DNA of 64,000 nucleotides, from assembly GCF_009712475.1 (NCBI RefSeq), contig NZ_VCJO01000017.1, positions 26,236-90,235 on the forward strand, read 5' to 3'. The stretch is from Micromonospora sp. CP22 (GTDB taxonomy: Bacteria > Actinomycetota > Actinomycetes > Mycobacteriales > Micromonosporaceae). The notes below the pieces were generated by a model that was not told the DNA's origin, did not search any database, and was given only the letters and a program-made list of their open reading frames with translations. Positions within the stretch are counted from its first letter, which is position 1. The number at the start of each line of letters is the position of its first letter. Positions 56,784 through 63,827 of this stretch are shown one piece after another. The translations under genes were made by a program, and so were the position numbers.

Positions 56784-56825
56784 AAACTAGCGCTGTCTAG
56801 CGTGGAGGCTAGACAGCGCTAGTTT
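56784..56825. terminator. 18-bp perfect hairpin containing a TGTCTAG-N8-CTAGACA dyad
   Basis: Arms 56784-56801 and 56808-56825 are exact inverted copies around a 6-nt loop, 14 nt after the stop at 56770. As RNA it is a terminator. As DNA it contains TGTCTAG (56794-56800), 8 bases, CTAGACA (56809-56815), the same dyad found at 56864, so it may also be a protein-binding site. Confidence 0.7.
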
Positions 56826-56863
56826 CTGGTCGAGGGCAACACGCCGATGCCGCCGTCTATCCA

Positions 56864-56885
56864 TGTCTAGCCTCTCCTCTAGACA
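56864..56885. promoter_or_regulatory. Operator-like dyad TGTCTAG-N8-CTAGACA over the -35 region
   Basis: TGTCTAG (56864-56870) and CTAGACA (56879-56885) are perfect inverted heptamers separated by 8 bases. They end 6 nt before the -10 hexamer TACTCT of the AAA ATPase gene, so a bound protein would cover its -35 region. It is the second exact copy of the dyad inside the hairpin at 56784. Confidence 0.65.
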
Positions 56886-56891
56886 GCCCGA

Positions 56892-56897
56892 TACTCT
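56892..56897 (+). promoter_or_regulatory. -10 hexamer, leaderless start of AAA ATPase gene
   Basis: TACTCT ends 7 nt before GTG 56905. Confidence 0.5.
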
Positions 56898-56904
56898 GCG
56901 ATGC

Positions 56905-58146
56905 GTGGATCCGGTCCGCAACCCGTACGCCCCCGGCGCCGGTCAGCGTCCGCCCGAACTCGCCGGTCGGGGGCGGGAACTGGACGTCTTCGACATCGTC
57001 CTCGAACGCATCGCGCGGGGCCGACCGGAACGCAGCCTGATGCTCACCGGGTTGCGTGGCGTCGGCAAAACCGTTCTGCTGAACACGCTGCGCTCCCAGG
57101 CGATCAACCGGCTCTGGGGCAGCGGCAAGATCGAGGCCCGCCCGGATCAGTCGTTACGCCGACCGATCGCCGCCGCCCTGCACATGGCCATCCGGGAGCT
57201 GGCACCGCGACACCGGGCACCGGAGCGGATCGACGCCTTCCTCGGGGTGCTCAAGGCATTCGCCCAACGTGGCACACCGACCAAGGGCGGCAGGTCCGCG
57301 CCGAAACTGCGCGACCGTTGGCAACCCGGCATCGACGTACCGGCGGCCAGTGGCCGGGCCGACTCCGGCGACATCGAGATCGACCTGGTGGAACTGCTCA
57401 CCGACGCCGCCTCGGTCGCCAGCGACGTCGGCACCGGCGTCGCCATCTTCATCGACGAGATGCAGGACCTCGGGCCGGAGGACGTCTCCGCGCTCTGCGC
57501 CGCCTGCCACGAACTCTCGCAGCTCGGCGCGCCGCTGATCGTGGTCGGTGCCGGCCTGCCGCACCTACCGGCGGTGCTCAGCGCGGCCAAGTCGTACTCC
57601 GAACGGCTGTTCCGCTACCAGCGCATCGACCGTCTCGACCGGATCGCCGCCGACCACGCGCTCTGCGCGCCAGCCGAGCGGGAGGACGTCGAGTACGAGG
57701 CGAAAGCCCTCGATCTGCTCTACGAGAAGTCCGGCGGGTATCCGTACTTCGTGCAGGCGTACGGGAAGGCCACCTGGGACCATGCCCCCCGGTCACCGAT
57801 CACCCCGGCCGACGTACGCGTGGCCGCGCCGGAGGCCGAGGCGGAGTTGGCGGTGGGTTTCTTCGGCTCCCGTTTCGAGCGGGCCACTCCCGCCGAACGC
57901 GAGTACATGCGGGCGATGGCGACGCTCTCCCTGGTCGAAGGGGAGAGCGACGGCGGTGGCCGGGACGACATGGACGCGGCCGTGCCGACCGCGGAGATCG
58001 CCCGAGCGCTCGGCCGTAAACCCGCCAGCCTCTCCCCGGCCCGGGACGCGCTGATCAAGAAAGGCCTGATCTACTCCGGAGAACGCGGCACGGTCGCCTT
58101 CACCGTCCCGCACTTCGGCCGCTACCTGCGCACCCAGCCCGCCTGA
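56905..58146 (+). CDS. AAA-type ATPase with C-terminal winged-helix-like region
   Basis: A 413-residue ATPase of the Orc1/Cdc6- or AAA_16-like type of unknown role. N-terminus: NPYAPGAGQRPPELAGRGRE, then Walker A TGLRGVGKTVLLN (about 47-59), Walker B GVAIFIDEMQDLG (about 188-200), sensor-1-like APLIVVGAGLPHLP, and GGYPYFVQAYGKATWDHAP. The C-terminal 90 residues (TPAEREYMRAMATL, TAEIARALGRKPASLSPARD, ALIKKGLIYSGERG) look like a winged helix for DNA or protein binding. GTG 56905 fits the leaderless -10; ATG 56863 would place the operator inside the gene. No partner gene is adjacent. Confidence 0.86.
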   Translation: MDPVRNPYAPGAGQRPPELAGRGRELDVFDIVLERIARGRPERSLMLTGLRGVGKTVLLNTLRSQAINRLWGSGKIEARPDQSLRRPIAAALHMAIRELAPRHRAPERIDAFLGVLKAFAQRGTPTKGGRSAPKLRDRWQPGIDVPAASGRADSGDIEIDLVELLTDAASVASDVGTGVAIFIDEMQDLGPEDVSALCAACHELSQLGAPLIVVGAGLPHLPAVLSAAKSYSERLFRYQRIDRLDRIAADHALCAPAEREDVEYEAKALDLLYEKSGGYPYFVQAYGKATWDHAPRSPITPADVRVAAPEAEAELAVGFFGSRFERATPAEREYMRAMATLSLVEGESDGGGRDDMDAAVPTAEIARALGRKPASLSPARDALIKKGLIYSGERGTVAFTVPHFGRYLRTQPA

Positions 58147-58211
58147 TCATCGACGGGCCTGGCCGAAGGCATCCCCTGGCAGACACGCACCGCCACCGGA
58201 CCGGCCCGACT

Positions 58212-58757
58212 TCAGACCTTCGACCAGGGCGGCGGGAAAACCACCTCACCCTGCGGTGGCGGTGGCTCGTCGCTGGTCGCCGGTGGCAACACCAGTGCCT
58301 GCCACGGCTCTCCGAGACCGGACCACGGGCTGGTCAGGCCCATCTGGTCCGCGCGGCTGAAGCCGAAGCGCCGGTAGTAGGCCGGGTCGCCGAGCACCAC
58401 CACCAGCCGCTCGCCGAGCTCGGTAGCCGCTTCCAGGGCGGCCTGCACCACCGACGTGCCGAGCCCGATCCGCTGCCGGTGGGGGGCCACCGCCACCGGG
58501 CCCAATGCCAACGCCGGCGTGGTGCTCGTACCCGACTTGACCATCACCCGGGAGAGCAGGGCGTAGGCGACGATCTCACCGCCGTACTCGGCCACCATCG
58601 CCAACTCCGGCAGCCACGCGTCGCTGCCGCGCAGCTCGTCGACGAGGCGTACCTCCGGCGGGACGGCCACGTCGGGTCGGGCGAACGCCGCGGCCAGCAC
58701 CCGGCGGATCGCGCCGGTGTCGGCCGGGTCCTCGGGTCGCAGCCGCAGGGTCGTCAC
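58212..58757 (-). CDS. GNAT-family N-acetyltransferase (YhbS-like)
   Basis: Acetyl-CoA-dependent N-acetyltransferase of 181 residues. The GNAT fold is seen in LRPEDPADTGAIRRVLAAAF, the acetyl-CoA-binding strand and loop LGPVAVAPHRQRIGLGTSVV (Q/RxxGxG/A motif RQRIGLG), and VVLGDPAYYRRFGFSRADQM, typical of the YhbS group. GTG 58757 is chosen over the longer frame to 58781 because TACCCT lies 7 nt upstream. The acceptor is unknown. Divergent from the DoxX gene and convergent with the ATPase gene; no hairpin was seen in the 65 bases between those two stops. Confidence 0.88.
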   Translation of the reverse strand: MTTLRLRPEDPADTGAIRRVLAAAFARPDVAVPPEVRLVDELRGSDAWLPELAMVAEYGGEIVAYALLSRVMVKSGTSTTPALALGPVAVAPHRQRIGLGTSVVQAALEAATELGERLVVVLGDPAYYRRFGFSRADQMGLTSPWSGLGEPWQALVLPPATSDEPPPPQGEVVFPPPWSKV

Positions 58758-58764
58758 GCGGCGT

Positions 58765-58770
58765 AGGGTA
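58765..58770 (-). promoter_or_regulatory. -10 hexamer, leaderless start of GNAT gene
   Basis: TACCCT (minus strand) ends 7 nt before GTG 58757. Confidence 0.5.
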
Positions 58771-58893
58771 CCCCGGAACACGCGTCCATCCGCGACGGTC
58801 TACGAACCCGGGCGCGGCGTCACCGGCCACCCGATCGATCGACATCCCCCGAGGCGGGGCGTAATGGTGACCGGGACAGGGTATGACTGATCC

Positions 58894-59439
58894 ATGACGC
58901 CCGTACGATCCCTCGCCCGCGCCATGCTCAGCGGCATCTTCGTGGTCAGCGGTGCCCGCAACTTCGCCAACCCCGGCCGCCTGGTGCCCGCCGCGAAGCC
59001 CGTCGTCGACCGGGTCACGCCGCTGTTGGAGCGGACCGATCCACGAATCCCCACCGACACGGAAACGCTGATCAAGGCAAACGCGGCAGTGCAGTTCGGA
59101 GCCGGGCTGATGTTGGCCACCGGGCGGTTCACCCGGCCGGCGGCCCTGGTGCTGGCCGGCACGCTGATCCCGGTCACGCTCGCCGGGCATGCCTTCTGGA
59201 CCAACGACGACCCGGCCGCGAAGCAGAACAACCAGATTCACTTCCTGAAGAACCTGGGCCTGTTCGGTGGGTTGCTGCTCGCTGCCGCGGACACCGAAGG
59301 AAAGCCCGGTCTGCGCTGGCGGGCCGGTCACCGGATCGGCCACTCGCGACGGTCGGTGCGCCGCGCCGTCCGGACCGCCCGTCGGGAGGCGCGGATCGCC
59401 CTACGGTCCGCCTCCACCGCTCGGCGACTCCCTGGCTGA
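58894..59439 (+). CDS. DoxX-family membrane protein
   Basis: A 181-residue protein with four predicted helices of the DoxX family: RAMLSGIFVVSGARNFANPG, IKANAAVQFGAGLMLATG, PAALVLAGTLIPVTLAGHAF and FLKNLGLFGGLLLAAADTEG. The basic C-terminal tail of about 45 residues (RRSVRRAVRTARREARIALR) is unusual in length and probably cytoplasmic. Some DoxX proteins belong to oxidoreductase complexes that protect against thiol or superoxide stress; the role here is not known. ATG 58894 is preceded by TATGAC, a weak -10 candidate for a leaderless mRNA. Confidence 0.87.
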   Translation: MTPVRSLARAMLSGIFVVSGARNFANPGRLVPAAKPVVDRVTPLLERTDPRIPTDTETLIKANAAVQFGAGLMLATGRFTRPAALVLAGTLIPVTLAGHAFWTNDDPAAKQNNQIHFLKNLGLFGGLLLAAADTEGKPGLRWRAGHRIGHSRRSVRRAVRTARREARIALRSASTARRLPG

Positions 59440-59643
59440 GCTGCGAATCCTCCACCCCATCCCCGGCTAACGCCGCGAATCACCTGAACCGCCCGGTAGG
59501 CGTTAACGCGGTGGAAATGTCAAAAGAATGTGTGGGATCGGACACGGTCGCATAACGCGGGAGGCAGTGACGTGAGGCGCCGTTCTAGGCTCCGTACCGG
59601 ACCTGGACGGGTAGGACGACCTTGGTATGGGGGTGGCCACGCC

Positions 59644-61086
59644 ATGCCGACGATCGTCGGTAAAGGGCTGGACCGCCTCGCCACAGTCCGCCGCGTGACG
59701 CGTGGGATCGATCGTAGGACAGTCGTACGGGCCGGCATCGTCGCCGCCGTCGCCTACGCCGCATGGCTTGCCATCGGCGCGTTCGGGCGTCCGTACAACT
59801 TCTTCGACATGAAGATCTACCATGGCGCGGTTGTCTGGTGGGCGAGCGGTCACGAGCTGTACGAGTTCGTCGCGCCGGACACAACCCTGGGCTTCACCTA
59901 CCCACCCTTCGCCGGGCTCGCCATGCTGCCGATGGCGCACCTGCCGGTGACCCTGGCCGGTCTGGTCAACGCCGTGGTCAGCATCGCCGCCCTGGCCGTG
60001 GTGCTGGCCGCGCTGCTGCGCCCGATCGTCGACCGGCTGGGCTGGCCACTGTGGTACACGGTGGCCATCGCCACACCGCTGGCCGTCGCCATCGAGCCCA
60101 CCCGGGAAACCCTCGGCTACGGTCAGGTCAACCTGCTGCTGTTCGCGCTGATCCTGGCCGACCTGATCGCCCTGCGCTGGCGGTCGCGTCGGGGCACCCA
60201 CCAGGCCGAGGACGACGGCCCGCTGCTGCGGTTCGTCTACGGCGGCGCCTGGGCCGGTGTCGGCATCGGCCTGGCCACCGCCATCAAGCTGACCCCGGCC
60301 CTGTTCATCCTGTACCTGATGATCACTCGACAGTGGCGGGTGGCCGCGACCGCCATCGGTACCGCCGTCGCGGTGACCATCGGCAGCTTCGGCATCGTCG
60401 GTGCCGAGTCCCGCGACTACTTCGGCAGCGTGCTGTGGCAGACCGAGCGGGTGGGCGCCGCCGACATGACGCCCAACCAGTCCCTGGCCGGTCTGCTGGC
60501 CCGGCTCTACGACTCGATCGAAACCCCCGGCCTGCTCTGGCTCGCCTTCTCGGTGCTGGTGCTGGCGCTCGGTCTGTCCCGCGCGTCCGACGCACACTCC
60601 GACGGCGACGAACTGACCGCCTTCACGCTGGTGGGCCTGACCGCCAACGTGATCAGCCCGATCTCCTGGACGCACCACCTCGTCTGGGTCATCCCGGCCA
60701 TCATCGTCCTCGGTGACGCCGCGATCCGTCGCCATGAGGCCAGCCGGGGACCGGTGGCACGGTCGGCGTCAGGAGCGTACGGCGGGCCGCCCGGAGTGTC
60801 CGCTCTCCGATCACCCATCTGGTACCCGACCCTGACCGGGTTCCGCCACGGCATCGCCGCCATCGGGCTCTACCTGCTGTTCCTGATCTCCCCCATCTGG
60901 CCGTACGAACACCAGTTGCCGGAGGTCTCCCACTACGAGGACGGCCTGTTCGGCGCGTTGATGGAGAACTCCCTGGCGCTGGCGCTGATCGTGCTGGTGG
61001 CGGCGCTGCCGTGGCGGCCCGGGGCGGAACCCGCGTTCCACACCGATCGGGCGGCACGCGCCTTGATGTCGCACGGACGGCGGTAG
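59644..61086 (+). CDS. GT87-family polyprenyl-phosphate-mannose-type mannosyltransferase
   Basis: A 480-residue integral membrane GT-C glycosyltransferase of family 87 (DUF2029, PimE-like), which uses polyprenyl-phosphate mannose outside the membrane to elongate lipoglycans. About ten helices are predicted. The first extracellular loop carries FFDMKIYHGAVVWWASGHEL with the catalytic Asp. FTYPPFAGLAMLPM, RETLGYGQVNLLLFALILAD, AIKLTPALFILYL, NQSLAGLLARL and SPISWTHHLVWVIP are family hallmarks. ATG 59644 is preferred; the frame to 59530 is Arg-rich and unlikely. The 204-base gap before it contains the palindrome GCGTTAACGC near 59503 and no gene. Confidence 0.9.
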   Translation: MPTIVGKGLDRLATVRRVTRGIDRRTVVRAGIVAAVAYAAWLAIGAFGRPYNFFDMKIYHGAVVWWASGHELYEFVAPDTTLGFTYPPFAGLAMLPMAHLPVTLAGLVNAVVSIAALAVVLAALLRPIVDRLGWPLWYTVAIATPLAVAIEPTRETLGYGQVNLLLFALILADLIALRWRSRRGTHQAEDDGPLLRFVYGGAWAGVGIGLATAIKLTPALFILYLMITRQWRVAATAIGTAVAVTIGSFGIVGAESRDYFGSVLWQTERVGAADMTPNQSLAGLLARLYDSIETPGLLWLAFSVLVLALGLSRASDAHSDGDELTAFTLVGLTANVISPISWTHHLVWVIPAIIVLGDAAIRRHEASRGPVARSASGAYGGPPGVSALRSPIWYPTLTGFRHGIAAIGLYLLFLISPIWPYEHQLPEVSHYEDGLFGALMENSLALALIVLVAALPWRPGAEPAFHTDRAARALMSHGRR

Positions 61087-61105
61087 GTAGGCCGCCCGTC
61101 ACCGG

Positions 61106-61525
61106 TCAGGGGCAGTTGACCCATTCCTCGGTGCCGTCGGTGAACACCTGCCGCTTCCAGATCGGCAGCCGGGCCTTCGCCTCGTCCACCAGGCGGGCGC
61201 AGGCCGCGAACGCGGCGGCCCGGTGGGCGGTGCTGACCGCCGCCGCCAAGGCCACGTCGCCGATGCCCAGTGGACCGATCCGGTGTGACACCGCCACCGC
61301 GTACACGTCGGGATCGGCGGCGATCTCGTCGGCGACCTCCCGGAGCACCTGCCCGGCGCTCGGGTGGCCCTCGTACTCCAGGCTGACCACCGACCGTCCG
61401 TGGTCGTGATCGCGGACCACCCCGGCGAACGAGACCACCGCCCCGGCCCGGCGGTCGGCGACCGCCGCCTCGTGGGCGGCGAGATCCAGTGGCTGGTCGG
61501 TGACGGTGCTGATGACGGTCACCAT
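61106..61525 (-). CDS. moaE: Molybdopterin synthase catalytic subunit MoaE
   Basis: Large subunit of molybdopterin synthase; with MoaD it inserts two sulfurs into cyclic pyranopterin monophosphate. The 139-residue protein has GAVVSFAGVVRDHDHGRSV, LEYEGHPSAGQVLREVADEI, SHRIGPLGIGDVALAAAVST, HRAAAFAACARLVDEAKARL and PIWKRQVFTDGTEEWV with the active-site Lys. ATG 61525 overlaps the end of moeA (…GGCATGGTGA), so translation is coupled. Last gene of the moaC-mog-moeA-moaE block. Confidence 0.95.
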   Translation of the reverse strand: MVTVISTVTDQPLDLAAHEAAVADRRAGAVVSFAGVVRDHDHGRSVVSLEYEGHPSAGQVLREVADEIAADPDVYAVAVSHRIGPLGIGDVALAAAVSTAHRAAAFAACARLVDEAKARLPIWKRQVFTDGTEEWVNCP

Positions 61526-62775
61526 GCCCGCTCCCCGGGGAGCAGCGGCAGCGGCACGATCGGCACCCGGTCGCCCACCGAGCCGGTGGTGCCCGGCCCG
61601 ATCACCGCGAACCCGTCCGCGTTGGCAAGCCCCCGCAGCATGGCCGAACCGACGTGCCGAACCGGACGGGCCGTCCCGGCGACCCGGTCGAGCCGGACCA
61701 GCGCCAGGTGGGTGTGATCACCACGACCGGGAACAGGATCGGCGAGGGCCGCGTGCCCGAGCACCGGCTGCGGCCGACCGGCGAGCCCGGCCAGCAGCGG
61801 GGCGACCAGCGACACCAACGCGATGATGGCGGACTGCGGATTGCCGGGCAGCCCGGCCACGAACCGCACCTTCCCGTCGGCGTCGACCAACCGGGCCAGC
61901 AGCATCGGGAAGCCGGGACGCACCGCGACCGTGTTGACCACGTAGTCGGCACCCAACGCCGCCAGTGCCGGATGCAGGTGGTCGACCGGGCCGTGCATGG
62001 TGCCACCCGTGGTGCAGACCAGATCGGCGTCGGTCAGGGCGGCCCGCAGCGCGGCCACATGGGCGTCCAGCGTGTCGGCGACGGGGCCGACCACGTCGTT
62101 CGGATCGATCTGACAGCCGTACCGGCGTAGCCAACCCGGCACCGCCGGGCCCAACGCGTCGCGTACCCGCCCAGCACCGGGCGGGCCCACCGTGAGCAGC
62201 TCGTCGCCGAAGACCAGCAGCGCGGCGCGCGGTTGTCGGCGTACCCGCAGAGTGTCGTGGCCGCAGGAGGCGGCCAGACCGATCACCGTGGGATCGACAG
62301 GTGTCCCCGCCGGCAGCAGTTCCTCACCGGCGGTGGCCTCCTCGCCGGGCTGCCGCCACTCCGGCGTTGGGCGGGGCACGCCGTCGACCAACCCCGCCGG
62401 GGTACGCCTCGACTCCTCGACCCGGAGCACCGCCGCGGCACCCGGCGGCACCATCGCCCCGGTGGCGATCTCGACCGTCGTACCGTCCTCGGTCAACGGG
62501 GCAGCCGTACTCCCGGCGAGCACCCGACCGACCACCCGCCAGGGGCCCGCGCCGCGCACCGCCCAGCCATCCACACTCGACGTCGGAAACGCCGGCAGGT
62601 CGGTGCGCGGGGTGAGCGGGTCGGCGAGGGTGTGCCCGTCGGTCTCGGCGAGTGGGCGCTCGACGGCGGGCAACGCGGCGGCCAGACCCGCCGCGTACGC
62701 CTGGGCACGCGCCTGGGCCCAGTCGGCCGGTGGTGGCGCGGAGACCTCGTCGGTGGAGGCGGTTTGCATGCTCAC
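61519..62775 (-). CDS. moeA: Molybdopterin molybdenumtransferase MoeA
   Basis: Inserts molybdate into adenylylated molybdopterin. The 418-residue protein has LPAFPTSSVDGWAVRG, GAMVPPGAAAVLRVEES, GEELLPAGTPVDPTVIGLAA, ALLVFGDELL, DADLVCTTGGTMHGPVDHL, RPGFPMLLARL and FVAGLPGNPQSAIIALV. GTG 62775 (or ATG 62769) has TAGGCT six bases upstream on the minus strand, indicating its own leaderless promoter inside the end of mog. The last codons overlap moaE. Confidence 0.95.
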   Translation of the reverse strand: MSMQTASTDEVSAPPPADWAQARAQAYAAGLAAALPAVERPLAETDGHTLADPLTPRTDLPAFPTSSVDGWAVRGAGPWRVVGRVLAGSTAAPLTEDGTTVEIATGAMVPPGAAAVLRVEESRRTPAGLVDGVPRPTPEWRQPGEEATAGEELLPAGTPVDPTVIGLAASCGHDTLRVRRQPRAALLVFGDELLTVGPPGAGRVRDALGPAVPGWLRRYGCQIDPNDVVGPVADTLDAHVAALRAALTDADLVCTTGGTMHGPVDHLHPALAALGADYVVNTVAVRPGFPMLLARLVDADGKVRFVAGLPGNPQSAIIALVSLVAPLLAGLAGRPQPVLGHAALADPVPGRGDHTHLALVRLDRVAGTARPVRHVGSAMLRGLANADGFAVIGPGTTGSVGDRVPIVPLPLLPGERAW

Positions 62776-62781
62776 CGGCCG

Positions 62782-62787
62782 AGCCTA
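62782..62787 (-). promoter_or_regulatory. -10 hexamer, internal leaderless start of moeA
   Basis: TAGGCT (minus strand) ends 6 nt before GTG 62775; its TAG is also the stop codon of mog. Confidence 0.5.
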
Positions 62788-63267
62788 ACCGGCCGTCGGA
62801 TGGTCGCCACCGCGCAACTGATCGATGGTGTGGGCGAGAATCGGCCCCAGCACGGCGAGGCCGTCGCGTGCCCCGCCGGTCGAACCAGGCAGGTTGACCA
62901 CCAGCGTGCGGCCGGCCACCCCGGCCACCCCACGGGACAGCGCGGCGGTCGGCACCTTGTCGCGGCTGTACGCACGGATCGCCTCGGCGATGCCGGGGAT
63001 CTCGTAGTCGAGCAGGGCCCGGGTCACGTCGGGAGTTCGATCGGTGGGGGTGACCCCGGTGCCGCCACTGGTCAACACCACGTCCACGCCGTCCGCCACC
63101 GCCATCGAGATCGCCTGACCGACCGGGTCGCCGTCCGGCACCACCGATGCTTCGTCCACCTCGCAGCCCAACTCCCGCAGCCCGGCGACAAGAAGCGGGC
63201 CGCTGGTGTCGGCGTAGACCCCAGCGGCGGCCCGGTTGGAAGCCACCACCACCCGGGCGCGGATCAC
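62785..63267 (-). CDS. mog: MogA/MoaB-family molybdopterin adenylyltransferase
   Basis: Adenylylates molybdopterin before metal insertion. The 160-residue protein has VVVASNRAAAGVYADTSGPL, DGVDVVLTSGGTGVTPTDRT (the GGTG nucleotide-binding loop), PGIAEAIRAYSRDKVPTAAL, and LVVNLPGSTGGARDGLAVLG. Both active-site Asp/Ser features appear intact. ATG 63267 overlaps the end of moaC by four bases, so the two are translationally coupled. Confidence 0.94.
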   Translation of the reverse strand: MIRARVVVASNRAAAGVYADTSGPLLVAGLRELGCEVDEASVVPDGDPVGQAISMAVADGVDVVLTSGGTGVTPTDRTPDVTRALLDYEIPGIAEAIRAYSRDKVPTAALSRGVAGVAGRTLVVNLPGSTGGARDGLAVLGPILAHTIDQLRGGDHPTAG

Positions 63268-63755
63268 GGCCGCTCCTCCGGGCGCTCCCAGTGGCCGGTC
63301 TTGCCACCCTCCTTGCGCAGTACCCGGATCGCGTCGACGCTGGCCGCCGGATCAACGGCCTTGACCATGTCGACCAGGGCCAGCCCGGCGACCGCGACCG
63401 CGGTCAGCGCCTCCATCTCCACCCCCGTGCGGTCGGCGGTGCGGGCGGTGGCGGTGATCTCGACCGTGTCGGCGGTCAGCGTCAGGTCGACCGAAACGCC
63501 GTGCAGGGCGATCGGATGGCACAGCGGGATCAGATCGGGAGTGCGCTTGGCGCCCATGATGCCGGCCAACCTCCCGACCGCCAGGGCATCGCCCTTGGGC
63601 AGCCCTTCCCCGCGAAGCAGGTCGATCACCTCGCGGGTGGTCCGCAACCGACCGGCGGCCGTGGCCGACCGACCGGAGACCTGTTTGGCGGAGACATCGA
63701 CCATGCGGGCCGCGCCGGTGGTGTCGACGTGGGTGAGCTGGGCGGGTTCGGTCAC
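63264..63755 (-). CDS. moaC: Cyclic pyranopterin monophosphate synthase MoaC
   Basis: Works after MoaA to form cyclic pyranopterin monophosphate. The 163-residue protein has LTHVDTTGAARMVDVSAKQV, AVGRLAGIMGAKRTPDLIPL, CHPIALHGVSVDL, GVEMEALTAVAVAGLALVDM and VKAVDPAASVDAIRVLRKEG, covering the conserved Lys, His and Asp of the active site. GTG 63755 is supported by TAGGCT 7 nt upstream; the longer frame to 63887 is rejected. First gene of the minus-strand cofactor block. Confidence 0.95.
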   Translation of the reverse strand: MTEPAQLTHVDTTGAARMVDVSAKQVSGRSATAAGRLRTTREVIDLLRGEGLPKGDALAVGRLAGIMGAKRTPDLIPLCHPIALHGVSVDLTLTADTVEITATARTADRTGVEMEALTAVAVAGLALVDMVKAVDPAASVDAIRVLRKEGGKTGHWERPEERP

Positions 63756-63762
63756 GGACGCG

Positions 63763-63768
63763 AGCCTA
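63763..63768 (-). promoter_or_regulatory. -10 hexamer, leaderless start of moaC operon
   Basis: TAGGCT (minus strand) ends 7 nt before GTG 63755. Confidence 0.5.
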
Positions 63769-63795
63769 TCCCTGCCCTGTGACAGTGGTGGTCCC

Positions 63796-63827
63796 GGAAG
63801 GAGCGGCGCGGGGACACCGCTCCTTCC
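63796..63827. terminator. Hairpin upstream of moaC
   Basis: GGAAGGAGCGG (63796-63806) pairs perfectly with CCGCTCCTTCC (63817-63827) over a 10-nt loop. It probably ends transcription entering from the right on the minus strand. The rest of 63756-64000 holds no gene I can support; the last 60 bases are less GC-rich and contain GTTGATC twice. Confidence 0.5.

Noticed and set aside
56784..56825. Terminal inverted repeat of an insertion sequence
   Set aside because: No transposase gene, no second copy flanking a coding region and no target duplication. The repeat is symmetric about its own centre and repeats only as an operator-like dyad.
59503..60735. 410-residue minus-strand open frame
   Set aside because: Antisense to the GT87 gene, with His/Gln/Gly-rich shadow composition.
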